From: Streptomyces sp. NRRL S-1022 | GTDB taxonomy: Bacteria; Actinomycetota; Actinomycetes; Streptomycetales; Streptomycetaceae | Length of the DNA stretch: 64,000 nucleotides | Direction: 5' to 3' | Assembly: GCF_000720135.1 (NCBI RefSeq) | Contig: NZ_JOIU01000003.1 | Coordinates: forward strand, 62,001 to 126,000 | Shown: in pieces, positions 1 through 8,417 of the stretch | How positions within the stretch are numbered: the stretch's first letter is position 1 | Layout of the letters: each line of letters begins with the position of its first letter | The notes under the pieces: model-generated | Database searches by the model: none | What the model saw: the letters and a program-made list of their open reading frames with translations, nothing else | What the model was told of the DNA's origin: nothing | Translations under genes and position numbers: made by a program

Positions 1-33
1 CGATCCCCTGGTAGGCCCGGTACCGGCGCGCGC

Positions 34-996
34 TCAGGCGGCCCGCGGGCCCCGGAACGCGCGCCGGTAGGCGTTCGGGGTCGTGCCCAGCGCCCGCAGG
101 AACTGGTGGCGCAGCGCCGCGGCCGTACCGAACCCGGTGCGCCAGGCGACGGCGTCCATCGTCTCGTCCGTTCTCTCCAGCAACTCCTGTGCCAGCAGCA
201 CCCGTTGGCGCAGGATCCAGCGGTAGGGGGTGGTTCCCGTCTCCTGCTGGAAACGCCGCGCGAAGGTGCGCGGCGCCATGTGGGCGCGGGCGGCGAGCTG
301 CTCGACCGTGACCTCCTGGTCGAGGTGGGCCTCCATCCAGGCCAGCACCTCACCGACCGTGTCGCAGGGTGCCTTCGGCAGCGGCCGCTCGATGAACTGC
401 GCCTGCCCGCCGTCCCGGTGCGGCGGCACCACCATCCGGCGGGCGATCTTGTTGGCCACCTCCGGACCCTGCTCCTTGCGCACGAGGTGCAGACAGGCGT
501 CGATCCCGGCGGCGGTGCCGGCGGAGGTGATGACGGGGTCCTCGTCCACGTACAGCACGTCCGGCTCGACGGTGAGCCGGGGGAAGCGCCGGGAGAGCTG
601 CTCGGCATGGTGCCAGTGCACCGCGCACCGGCGCCCGTCCAGCAGCCCGGCCGCGGCCAGCAGGAACACCCCGGAGCAGACGCTCAGCACCCGTGTGCCG
701 CGGTCCACGGCCCGCCGCAGCGCCGCCAGCAGCTCCGGCGGATACTCGCGCTCCGTATAGGCCTCACCGGCCGGTACGGCGATCAGATCGGCCTCCTCCA
801 GCCGCTCCAGGCCGTACGGCGTGGACACGGTGAACCCGCAGTGCGTGCCCAGCTCGGGGCCCTCCGCCGACACCACGGCGAAGTCGTACCCGGGCAGCCC
901 CTCGTCGCTGCGGTCGATGCCGAACACCTCGCACACGACACCCAGCTCGAAGGGGTGCACCCCGTTCAGCAGCACGGCGGCCACGTTCTTCAGCAT
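34..996 (-). CDS. DJ-1/PfpI-AraC (GlxA-type) transcriptional regulator, possible NrdS
   Basis: A 320-residue regulator with an N-terminal DJ-1/PfpI (class I glutamine amidotransferase-like) domain at about residues 5-165 and two AraC-type helix-turn-helix motifs at about 215-310. The DJ-1 nucleophile-elbow cysteine is present in SVCSGVFLL (C107). The family activates or represses metabolic genes in response to unknown small ligands. It lies downstream of nrdB on the same strand, but a 400-base gap holding a small opposite-strand gene separates them. In S. coelicolor the class Ia reductase operon is described as nrdABS with nrdS encoding an AraC-like protein, so this is a candidate nrdS; that identity is inference. 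Direct and inverted GGCAGT repeats lie just upstream of its ATG. Confidence 0.85.
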   Translation of the reverse strand: MLKNVAAVLLNGVHPFELGVVCEVFGIDRSDEGLPGYDFAVVSAEGPELGTHCGFTVSTPYGLERLEEADLIAVPAGEAYTEREYPPELLAALRRAVDRGTRVLSVCSGVFLLAAAGLLDGRRCAVHWHHAEQLSRRFPRLTVEPDVLYVDEDPVITSAGTAAGIDACLHLVRKEQGPEVANKIARRMVVPPHRDGGQAQFIERPLPKAPCDTVGEVLAWMEAHLDQEVTVEQLAARAHMAPRTFARRFQQETGTTPYRWILRQRVLLAQELLERTDETMDAVAWRTGFGTAAALRHQFLRALGTTPNAYRRAFRGPRAA

Positions 997-997
997 G

Positions 998-1057
998 CTG
1001 CCAGTGTGCCTCCTCGGTGGCAGTAATTCGAGGATCTACGGCAGTCCTGCCACTGCC
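998..1057. promoter_or_regulatory. GGCAGT repeat cluster, candidate AraC-type operator
   Basis: The gap between the AraC-type gene and the divergent small gene holds an inverted pair CTGCCA (998-1003) / TGGCAG (1018-1023). GGCAGT occurs as direct repeats at 1019-1024 and 1040-1045, 21 bp or two helical turns apart. A further palindrome, GGCAGT-N6-ACTGCC, spans 1040-1057. Direct repeats two turns apart are the usual geometry for AraC-family operators. Autoregulation by the neighbouring regulator is inferred. Confidence 0.45.
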
Positions 1058-1080
1058 GGTAAGGAGCGTCCGGCGCGACA

Positions 1081-1299
1081 GTGGTGTCCATGAACGGAAA
1101 CCAGATCGAAGGCCTGATCGGAATGCTCGCCACCCTCGGGATCCTGGTCCTCCTGGTCCTGCCCTCCGCGCTCGGAGTCCTGCGCGACAGGCGCATAGAC
1201 CGGCAGCTCAGGCAGGCCCGGCAGCCGGAGCCGCACACCGGGCCGGCGCCGGAGGCCCGGCACCACGGGAGGCGCCACGGCACGGCCCGCCCCGCCTGA
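1081..1299 (+). CDS. Small single-pass membrane protein, unknown function
   Basis: A 72-residue protein if translation starts at the GTG; an in-frame ATG at 1090 would give 69 residues. One hydrophobic segment (about residues 12-31, GMLATLGILVLLVLPSALGV) is followed by a strongly basic, Arg/His-rich tail, so the tail is probably cytoplasmic. AAGGAG at 1061-1066 precedes the start at a long spacing. Codon third positions look like real Streptomyces coding sequence in the first 45 codons. It is divergent from the AraC-type gene and convergent with nrdB. I do not recognise a family. Small membrane proteins of this layout are common near Streptomyces housekeeping genes. Confidence 0.5.
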   Translation: MVSMNGNQIEGLIGMLATLGILVLLVLPSALGVLRDRRIDRQLRQARQPEPHTGPAPEARHHGRRHGTARPA

Positions 1300-1398
1300 C
1301 GGCGCCGGAGCCCCCGGCACAGCGGACGGCGCCGCCCGGTACCGCACGGTCGAGGCCGTACGGACAGGCGGCGCCGGGAAGCCGGAGGCGGCGGTCGC

Positions 1399-2412
1399 TC
1401 AGAAGTCCTCGTCCAGGTCGACCGTGCCCTCCACGGCGACCTGGTACGCCGACGGACGGCGCTCGAAGAAGTTCGTCAGCTCCTGGACGCCCTGGAGCTC
1501 CATGAAGGAGAAGGGGTTCTCGGAGCCGTAGACGGGCGCGAAGCCGAGGCGGGTGAGGCGCTGGTCGGCGACGCACTCCAGGTACTGCCGCATGGAGTCG
1601 GTGTTCATGCCGGGCAGGCCGTCGCCGCACAGGTCGCGGGCGAACTGCAGCTCGGCCTCGACGGCTTCGGCGAGCATGTCGGTGACCTGCTGCTGGAGCT
1701 GGTCGTCGAAGAGGCCGGGCTCTTCCTTGCGGACCGTGTCGACGACGTCGAAGGCGAAGCTCATGTGCATGGTCTCGTCGCGGAAGACCCAGTTGGTGCC
1801 GGTGGCGAGGCCGTGCAGCAGGCCGCGGCTGCGGAACCAGTAGACGTAGGCGAACGCGCCGTAGAAGAAGAGTCCCTCGATGCAGGCGGCGAAGCAGATG
1901 AGGTTGAGCAGGAAGCGGCGGCGGTCGGCCCTGGACTCCAGCCGGTCGATCTTCTCGACCTCGTTGATCCACTTGAAGCAGAACTCGGCCTTCTCGCGGA
2001 TGGAGGGGATGTTCTCCACGGCGTCGAAGGCGGCGGCACGGTCGTCCGGGTCGGGCAGGTAGGTGTCCAGCAGGGTCAGGTAGAACTGGACGTGGACGGC
2101 TTCCTCGAAGAGCTGCCGGCTGAGGTAGAGCCGGGCCTCGGGGGAGTTGATGTGCTTGTAGAGCGTGAGCACCAGGTTGTTCGCGACGATCGAGTCGCCG
2201 GTGGCGAAGAACGCCACGAGACGGCCGATGAGGTGCTGCTCCTCGGCAGTGAGCTTGGCCAGGTCGGCGACGTCGGAGTGGAGGTCGACCTCCTCGACGG
2301 TCCAGGTGTTCTTGATGGCGTCCCGGTAGCGCTCGTAGAAGTCGGGGTAGCGCATGGGCCGCAGAGTCAACTCGAAGCCGGGGTCGAGCAGGTTGGTGTT
2401 TCGGCTGGTCAT
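1399..2412 (-). CDS. nrdB: Ribonucleoside-diphosphate reductase class Ia, beta subunit
   Basis: The radical-generating R2 subunit: its diferric-tyrosyl cofactor supplies the radical that lets NrdA reduce ribonucleotides to deoxyribonucleotides for DNA synthesis. At 337 residues it has the usual length. All six iron ligands can be placed by spacing against E. coli R2: D73, E104, H107, E179, E213 and H216. The radical tyrosine is Y111, seven residues after E104 as in the E. coli protein. The acidic C-terminus (VDLDEDF) resembles the tail that docks into the alpha subunit. Its ATG overlaps the nrdA TAA by one base (TAATG), so the two are one translationally coupled operon controlled by NrdR and cobalamin. 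Confidence 0.97.
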   Translation of the reverse strand: MTSRNTNLLDPGFELTLRPMRYPDFYERYRDAIKNTWTVEEVDLHSDVADLAKLTAEEQHLIGRLVAFFATGDSIVANNLVLTLYKHINSPEARLYLSRQLFEEAVHVQFYLTLLDTYLPDPDDRAAAFDAVENIPSIREKAEFCFKWINEVEKIDRLESRADRRRFLLNLICFAACIEGLFFYGAFAYVYWFRSRGLLHGLATGTNWVFRDETMHMSFAFDVVDTVRKEEPGLFDDQLQQQVTDMLAEAVEAELQFARDLCGDGLPGMNTDSMRQYLECVADQRLTRLGFAPVYGSENPFSFMELQGVQELTNFFERRPSAYQVAVEGTVDLDEDF

Positions 2413-4781
2413 TACTGGCAGGCCTCGCAGGACTCGGGGTTTTCCAGGGAGCAGGCGATCGCGTCGGGCTCGGCGACCTGCTGCACGGGGATGGGCTTGG
2501 CGGCCTGCGCCTGGCCCTGGGCGGCGCGGGCGATGCGCGTCGCGGGGCGCGAGCGCAGGTAGTACGTCGTCTTCAGGCCGGACTTCCAGGCGTAGGCGTA
2601 CATCGAGGAGAGCTTGCCGATCGTCGGCGTCTCCAGGAACAGGTTCAGGGACTGCGCCTGGTCCAGGAACGGGGTCCGCGCGGCGGCCATGTCGATCAGT
2701 CCGCGCTGGGGGATCTCCCAGGCCGTGCGGTACAGCTCACGCACCTCCTCGGGGATCCAGAGGAAGTCCTGGACGGAGCCGTTGGCGTCACGCAGGGCCT
2801 CGCGGGTGCGGGCGTCCCAGACGCCGAGGTCCTTCAGGTCCTGCACCAGGTAGGAGTTGACCTGGAGGAACTCGCCGGAGAGTGTCTCGCGCTTGAACAG
2901 GTTGGAGACCTGCGGCTCGATGCACTCGTACACGCCCGCGATGGACGCGATGGTGGCCGTCGGCGCGATCGCGAGGAGCAGCGAGTTGCGCATGCCGGTC
3001 TCCGCGATGCGCGCGCGGAGGGCCTCCCAGCGCTCCGGCCAGGCCAGGTCGGTGTCGTAGTGGTCGGGGTGGAGGACTCCGCGGGCGGCACGGGTCTGCT
3101 CCCAGGCGGGCAGGGGGCCGTTGCGTTCGGCGAGGTCGGTGGAGGCCTCGTAGGCGGCGAGCATGATCCGCTCGGCGATCCGCGTGGAGAGGGCCTTGGC
3201 CTGGGGGGAGTCGAAGGGCAGGCGGAGCTTGAAGAAGACGTCCTGCAGGCCCATCGCGCCGAGGCCGACCGGGCGCCACTTGGCGTTGGAGCGGCCCGCC
3301 TGCTCGGTGGGGTAGAAGTTGATGTCCACCACGCGGTCGAGGAAGGTGACGGCCGTGCGGACGGTCTCGTCCAGGCGCTGCCAGTCGATGTCCTCGCCCT
3401 GCACGAAGGCGCCGAGGTTGATGGAGCCGAGGTTGCAGACGGCCGTCTCGCCGTCGTCGGTGACCTCCAGGATCTCGGTGCAGAGGTTGGAGGAGTGGAT
3501 GACGTTGCCGGGCAGGGCGGTCTGGTTGGCGGTGCGGTTGGCGGCGTCCTTGAAGGTCATCCAGCCGTTGCCGGTCTGGGCCAGGGTGCGCATCATCCGG
3601 CCGTACAGCTCCCGCGCGGGCAGCGTCTTCCTGGCCAGTCCGGCGGCCTCGGCCTTGCGGTAGGCGGCGTCGAACTCCTCGCCCCACAGGTCGACCAGCT
3701 CGGGGACGTCGGCGGGGGAGAACAGCGACCACTGCTCGTCGGCGTTGACCCGGCGCATGAACTCGTCCGGGACCCAGTGCGCCAGGTTGAGGTTGTGGGT
3801 GCGGCGGGCGTCCTCGCCGGTGTTGTCCCGCAGCTCCAGGAACTCCTCGATGTCGGAGTGCCAGGTCTCCAGGTAGACCGCGGCCGCGCCCTTGCGCCGG
3901 CCGCCCTGGTTCACCGCGGCCACGGACGCGTCCAGGGTCTTCAGGAACGGCACGATGCCGTTGGAGTGCCCGTTCGTGCCCCGGATCAGCGAACCCCGCG
4001 AACGGATCCGGGAGTACGACAGGCCGATGCCGCCGGCGTGCTTCGACAGCCGGGCCACCTGGTGGTAGCGGTCGTAGATGGAGTCCAGCTCGTCCAGCGG
4101 CGAGTCCAGCAGGTAGCAGGACGACATCTGCGGGTGGCGGGTGCCGGAGTTGAACAGGGTGGGGGAGGACGGCAGGTAGTCCAGGCGGCTCATCAGGCCG
4201 TACAGGGCCGCGACTTCGTCCACCGAGCGGGTCGTGTCGTCCTCGGCGAGGCCGCTCGCCACGCGCAGCATGAAGTGCTGGGGCGTCTCGATCACCTTGC
4301 GGGTGATCGGGTGGCGCAGCAGGTAGCGGCTGTAGAGGGTGCGCAGGCCGAAGTAGCCGAAGCGGTCGTCGGCGGAGGCGTCGACCAGCGCGTCGAGCCG
4401 CTCGGCGTGCAGCCGCGCGAACTCGGCGGTGCGGTCGGCGATGAGACCCTCGCGGTGCCCGACCGTGAGGGAATCGGTGAAGGACGTCACGCCCTGCGAG
4501 GCGGCCTCGTCCCGGATGGTGAGCGTCAGCAGCCGGGCGGCCAGCTTCGAGTAGGCGGGGTCCTCGGAGATCTGGCCGGCGGCCGCCTCCGTGGCCAGTT
4601 CACGCAGCTCCGCCTCGTCGGCCCGGGCGGACCGGCCGCGCAGCGCGGCGGCGGCGATCCGGCCCGGGTCGGCGTCGGGCAGGTCGGCGGTCAGCTCGGT
4701 CAGGGTCCGCAGCAGTGCGGTACCGGGACCGTCGGTCTCCAGCTCGCTGACTGAAGCCGGGTCGGCTGGCGCGATGGTCAC
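2412..4781 (-). CDS. nrdA: Ribonucleoside-diphosphate reductase class Ia, alpha subunit
   Basis: The catalytic R1 subunit of the oxygen-dependent reductase, 789 residues from the GTG at 4781. I chose this start because GAGGGAGAG lies just upstream; an upstream ATG in frame would add 31 residues with no ribosome site and would run into the leader. Diagnostic segments are present: SSCYL with the first redox cysteine, the active-site NLCTE triad (Asn, thiyl Cys, Glu), VCNLGSINL with the second redox cysteine, and the C-terminal CEAC redox pair that accepts electrons from thioredoxin. The first roughly 90 residues are divergent. It is preceded by a cobalamin riboswitch and NrdR boxes, so it should be off when B12 supports the alternative class II enzyme. 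Confidence 0.97.
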   Translation of the reverse strand: MTIAPADPASVSELETDGPGTALLRTLTELTADLPDADPGRIAAAALRGRSARADEAELRELATEAAAGQISEDPAYSKLAARLLTLTIRDEAASQGVTSFTDSLTVGHREGLIADRTAEFARLHAERLDALVDASADDRFGYFGLRTLYSRYLLRHPITRKVIETPQHFMLRVASGLAEDDTTRSVDEVAALYGLMSRLDYLPSSPTLFNSGTRHPQMSSCYLLDSPLDELDSIYDRYHQVARLSKHAGGIGLSYSRIRSRGSLIRGTNGHSNGIVPFLKTLDASVAAVNQGGRRKGAAAVYLETWHSDIEEFLELRDNTGEDARRTHNLNLAHWVPDEFMRRVNADEQWSLFSPADVPELVDLWGEEFDAAYRKAEAAGLARKTLPARELYGRMMRTLAQTGNGWMTFKDAANRTANQTALPGNVIHSSNLCTEILEVTDDGETAVCNLGSINLGAFVQGEDIDWQRLDETVRTAVTFLDRVVDINFYPTEQAGRSNAKWRPVGLGAMGLQDVFFKLRLPFDSPQAKALSTRIAERIMLAAYEASTDLAERNGPLPAWEQTRAARGVLHPDHYDTDLAWPERWEALRARIAETGMRNSLLLAIAPTATIASIAGVYECIEPQVSNLFKRETLSGEFLQVNSYLVQDLKDLGVWDARTREALRDANGSVQDFLWIPEEVRELYRTAWEIPQRGLIDMAAARTPFLDQAQSLNLFLETPTIGKLSSMYAYAWKSGLKTTYYLRSRPATRIARAAQGQAQAAKPIPVQQVAEPDAIACSLENPESCEACQ

Positions 4782-4896
4782 GTGGGGCTCTCCCTCGCTC
4801 GGCACGGGGGCCCCGGCGGAGGGCAGGGGGCAGCCACGAGCGCACACGGCGCCGCGTCCACCGGCCCACTCCACGAGGCCCGGACGTTACAGAACC

Positions 4897-4919
4897 CACC
4901 CGGACCGGACGCCCGGGTG
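4897..4919 (-). terminator. Candidate expression-platform hairpin of the B12 riboswitch
   Basis: Just downstream of the aptamer on the minus strand CACCCGG (4919-4913) can pair with CCGGGTG (4903-4897) across a nine-base loop, followed by a short mixed GGTTCTGTAA run. It could be the hairpin that ends nrdA transcription when adenosylcobalamin binds. Its role is inferred from position only. Confidence 0.35.
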
Positions 4920-5035
4920 CGCTGCCGACAGGTCCTCGGACTCAACAGGCGTGCGGATGCACGCAGGTACACCGTTGCGGGACAGTTCCGGACTCGCACC
5001 GGATTCCCCTGCGGCGACAGCGATCACGAGCATAC
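4915..5035 (-). ncRNA. Cobalamin (adenosylcobalamin) riboswitch in the nrdAB leader
   Basis: The minus-strand leader of nrdA carries the signature of the cobalamin aptamer in order. GGGGAATCCGGTGCGAGTCC (about 5008-4989) is followed by GGAACTGTCCCGCAACGG (4990-4973). Next come a variable GC-rich arm and the B12-box-like segment GTCCGAGGACCTGTCGGC (about 4942-4925). The GGTG/AGTCC and CCCGC-CGG elements are the conserved core that docks the ligand. A B12 riboswitch controlling nrdABS was reported for S. coelicolor. There it lets B12 shut off class Ia reductase in favour of the B12-dependent class II enzyme. The exact 5' and 3' borders are approximate. Confidence 0.93.
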
Positions 5036-5076
5036 ATCTAGTGCCGGGTTCTCGTGGCACCCCCAGATGTTGTGCC
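5030..5076 (-). promoter_or_regulatory. Tandem NrdR boxes upstream of the nrdAB riboswitch
   Basis: Two 16-bp near-palindromes read on the minus strand as GGCACAACATCTGGGG (5076-5061) and GGCACTAGATGTATGC (5045-5030). Their centres are 31 bp apart, exactly three helical turns, which is the classic NrdR box spacing. Both match the CACWA-N-ATNTWGTG-type consensus in their conserved halves. NrdR is the ATP/dATP-sensing repressor of bacterial reductase genes. The proximal box overlaps the probable -10 region (TAGATG/TATGCT). Confidence 0.85.
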
Positions 5077-5393
5077 GGTCCGGTGTCGGAGGCCGCTTGC
5101 CGGGACGCGCGGCGGACGGCGCGTGTTCAGCGGGAGGGGCACCCGGACGAGGCCGAGGAGCGGATGGCCCGGCACCCTTGACCAGCCCCCGCCGGGCAGC
5201 GCCTGCCTGCCCGACCGCTGGTTCCGGCTCTGCCCGTGCCCGCCCCGGGGCGGGATCCGTGAGCCCTGCTGCCGTCAGCAGCAGGCCGTGCCGCCCGGAC
5301 CCGTACGCCGCGAGTTCCCCGGAACCTGCACGGGAAGACACCCTCGTGGGTGAGCATGCGGGTCCGCGAACCGGACGGCTGCCGGGACGCGAA
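5077..5393. other. Gene-free stretch between nrdA promoter and symporter terminator
   Basis: About 320 bases with open frames on both strands but no ribosome site, no recognisable protein and no consistent codon bias. It presumably contains the distal part of the nrdA promoter region; I see no other structured element. Confidence 0.5.
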
Positions 5394-5430
5394 CGGGCGC
5401 CCTCCGGAAGACACTTCCGGAGGGCGCCCG
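5394..5430 (-). terminator. Strong hairpin terminator after the symporter gene
   Basis: A perfect 17-bp inverted repeat, CGGGCGCCCTCCGGAAG (5394-5410) and its complement (5414-5430), with a three-base loop. It lies 14 bases beyond the stop of the minus-strand symporter gene. There is no U-run, which is usual for Streptomyces. Confidence 0.85.
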
Positions 5431-5443
5431 GCCGGGACGTGGG

Positions 5444-7072
5444 CTAGTGCGTGCTGCCCGCGGTGGCCGACGGCAGCTCCACCTGCACCCCGGGGTCGCC
5501 GGCGTCGGCCGTGTAGTCCTCCGGCCTGGTCTCGTCGATGCCGTCGGGGGCCTTCACGGCCCGCAGGACGGCGGTCAGGACCACGGTCACCACGACGTTC
5601 AGGACGAACGCCGTCAGGCCGATGTAGCCGATCTCGCCGATGCCCGGGATCTCCTTGGCGTTGCCGCCGAAGTGCTTCTGGGTGGGCGAGGCGATGCCGT
5701 ACGCGGCGAGAGTGCCGTAGATCATGCCGGCCGCCCAGCCGGCGAGCAGTGCCCAGCGGTGGAACCAGCGGGTGAACAGGCCGCCGACCAGGGCCGGGAA
5801 GGTCTGCAGGATCCAGATGCCGCCCAGCAGCTGGAAGTTGATCGCGACGGTCTTGTCCATGGTGAGGACGAAGACCAGCGCGCCGACCTTCACCAGCAGC
5901 GAGACCAGCTTGGAGACCTTGGTCTCCTGCTCGGCCGTGGCGTCGGGCTTGATGAAGTCCTTGTAGATGTTGCGGGTGAAGAGGTTGGCCGCCGCGATGG
6001 ACATGATCGCCGCCGGGACCAGGGCGCCGATGCCGATCGCCGCGAAGGCCACGCCGGTGAACCAGTCCGGGAACATGTCCTCGAACAGCTGCGGGATGGC
6101 CAGCTGGCCGTTGGTGACCTTCACCCCGGCCGCGATCGCCATGAAGCCCAGCAGGGCCAGCAGACCCAGCATGAGGGAGTACAGCGGCAGGATCGTGGTG
6201 TTGCGGCGGATCACCTCACGGCTCTTGGACGACAGGGTCGCGGTGATCGAGTGCGGGTACATGAACAGCGCCAGCGCGGAGCCGAGGGCCAGCGTGGCGT
6301 ACGTCCACTGGTTCGCGTCCCCCGGCGCCAGCGCGCCGCGCGGTTTGCCGGTGGCCGGATTGACCTGGCTGAACGCGTGGCCCGCCTTGGCGAAGATGTC
6401 GTCGAACCCGCCCAGCTTGATCGGGATGTAGATGATCGCCACCACGATGACGAGGTAGATCAGCGCGTCCTTGACGAACGCGATCAGCGCGGGGGCGCGC
6501 AGGCCGGAGGAGTACGTGTACGCGGCCAGCACGCCGAAGGCGATGAGCAACGGCAGGTCCTTCACGAACCAGTTGGTGTCCTCGCCGCCGCCGATGCCCA
6601 TCACGTCCAGCACCGCCTGGATGCCGACCAGCTGGAGCGCGATGTACGGCATGGTCGCCAGGATGCCGGTCACCGCCACGGCCAGCGACAGGCCCTTCGA
6701 GCCGAACCGGCCGCGCACGAAGTCGGAGGTGGTGACGTACCCGTGCCGGTGCGAGACCGACCACAGGCGCGGCAGGAAGGTGAAGACCAGCGGGTAGACC
6801 AGGATCGTGTACGGCACCGCGAAGAAGCCGGACGCGCCCGCCGCGTAGATCGCCGCCGGTACGGCGACGAAGGTGTACGCCGTGTACAGGTCGCCGCCGA
6901 GCAGGAACCAGGTGATCCAGGTGCCGAAGGACCGGCCGCCCAGACCCCACTCGTCCAGGGACTGATCGTTCTCGGCCCTGCGCCAGCGCGCGGCCAGGAA
7001 GCCCATGACCGTGACGGCCAGGAAGAAGAAGATGAAGACGCCGAGCGCGACGCCGTTGACGCCGTCCTTCAC
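5444..7072 (-). CDS. Sodium:solute symporter, MctP-type monocarboxylate permease
   Basis: A 542-residue polytopic inner-membrane protein of the sodium:solute symporter (SSS) family with about 13 hydrophobic helices beginning at GVALGVFIFFFLAVTVMGF. The early segment with WGLGGRSFGTW and a glycine-rich GDLYTAYTF helix is typical of the MctP branch, which takes up pyruvate, lactate, acetate or related monocarboxylates with a cation. It overlaps the upstream DUF3311 gene by four bases (ATGA). That pairing of a short two-helix protein with an SSS permease is recurrent in actinobacteria. The C-terminal tail is acidic and cytoplasmic. The exact substrate cannot be read from the sequence. The unit ends at the 5394-5430 hairpin. 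Confidence 0.88.
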   Translation of the reverse strand: MKDGVNGVALGVFIFFFLAVTVMGFLAARWRRAENDQSLDEWGLGGRSFGTWITWFLLGGDLYTAYTFVAVPAAIYAAGASGFFAVPYTILVYPLVFTFLPRLWSVSHRHGYVTTSDFVRGRFGSKGLSLAVAVTGILATMPYIALQLVGIQAVLDVMGIGGGEDTNWFVKDLPLLIAFGVLAAYTYSSGLRAPALIAFVKDALIYLVIVVAIIYIPIKLGGFDDIFAKAGHAFSQVNPATGKPRGALAPGDANQWTYATLALGSALALFMYPHSITATLSSKSREVIRRNTTILPLYSLMLGLLALLGFMAIAAGVKVTNGQLAIPQLFEDMFPDWFTGVAFAAIGIGALVPAAIMSIAAANLFTRNIYKDFIKPDATAEQETKVSKLVSLLVKVGALVFVLTMDKTVAINFQLLGGIWILQTFPALVGGLFTRWFHRWALLAGWAAGMIYGTLAAYGIASPTQKHFGGNAKEIPGIGEIGYIGLTAFVLNVVVTVVLTAVLRAVKAPDGIDETRPEDYTADAGDPGVQVELPSATAGSTH

Positions 7073-7332
7073 TTCGCCGCACCCCCGTTCGCGCCCCGGC
7101 GGGAGCGCTGGTCACGCTGCCAGAGCCGGTACGCCAGCATGGTGAGCGCGGTCGAGATCAGCACCCACAGCATCTGGTACCAGTAGAAGAACGGGATCCC
7201 GATGAACGCGGGATCCGTCTTGGCGTACGAGCCGACCCACAGCATCGCCACGAAGGGCGCGACGAGACACAGGGCGATGATCACCCTGACCGGTGTCACC
7301 ACCGGCGGTCTCACTTCAGGCGTTTCGGACAT
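7069..7332 (-). CDS. DUF3311 small membrane partner of the symporter
   Basis: An 87-residue protein with two hydrophobic helices (about residues 15-34 and 47-67), a GIPFFYWYQMLWV motif typical of DUF3311, and a basic C-terminus. It is the first gene of a two-gene operon; its stop overlaps the start of the symporter by four bases. DUF3311 proteins almost always sit beside SSS permeases and are thought to help assembly or function, but no biochemical role is established. Upstream, 86-109 bases from its ATG, lie two direct TATATCG repeats that may be an operator. Confidence 0.85.
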   Translation of the reverse strand: MSETPEVRPPVVTPVRVIIALCLVAPFVAMLWVGSYAKTDPAFIGIPFFYWYQMLWVLISTALTMLAYRLWQRDQRSRRGANGGAAK

Positions 7333-7418
7333 GCCACGGCTCCGTCCCCTCGCTGATCACCTGTGTAATGCGCAGGCAATCTAGGTGACGCCGTCGTGGG
7401 AGTGGAAGACCTCGTCCG

Positions 7419-7433
7419 TATATCGGTATATCG
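7419..7433. promoter_or_regulatory. TATATCG direct repeats upstream of the symporter operon
   Basis: TATATCG occurs at 7419-7425 and 7427-7433, an 8-bp period, in otherwise GC-rich DNA between the end of dasR and the start of the DUF3311/symporter operon. The AT-rich repeat is a candidate regulator site. No known consensus is matched. Confidence 0.4.
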
Positions 7434-7455
7434 ATTCAGCGAACGTGCCCGGCGG

Positions 7456-8274
<819 letters not shown>

Positions 8275-8354
8275 TCACATCGTGGCACGGGTTGTCGTCC
8301 CAGCACTCCACCCCGCACGCTCCGTGATCTCCTCTATATACCGTCGCACCCGCT

Positions 8355-8370
8355 GCTGGTCTAGTCCATA
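8355..8370. promoter_or_regulatory. dre site (DasR box) between nagB and dasR
   Basis: GCTGGTCTAGTCCATA matches the 16-bp DasR consensus A(C/G)TGGTCTAGACCA(G/C)T at most positions, with TGGTCTAG-CCA intact. It lies upstream of dasR. In S. coelicolor the corresponding gap drives the divergent dasABC operon, so this site may be a relic or may autoregulate dasR. Confidence 0.8.
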
Positions 8371-8380
8371 AGGAGGGTGA

Positions 8381-8408
8381 GCGCCACCCGCTCTCCCGCG
8401 GGCGGCGC
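8381..8408 (-). terminator. Hairpin after nagB
   Basis: GCGCCACCCGC (8381-8391) pairs with GCGGGCGGCGC (8398-8408) with a single A-C mismatch and a six-base loop, ten bases past the nagB stop. It is probably the nagB terminator. Confidence 0.6.
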
Positions 8409-8417
8409 CGTCCGGGG

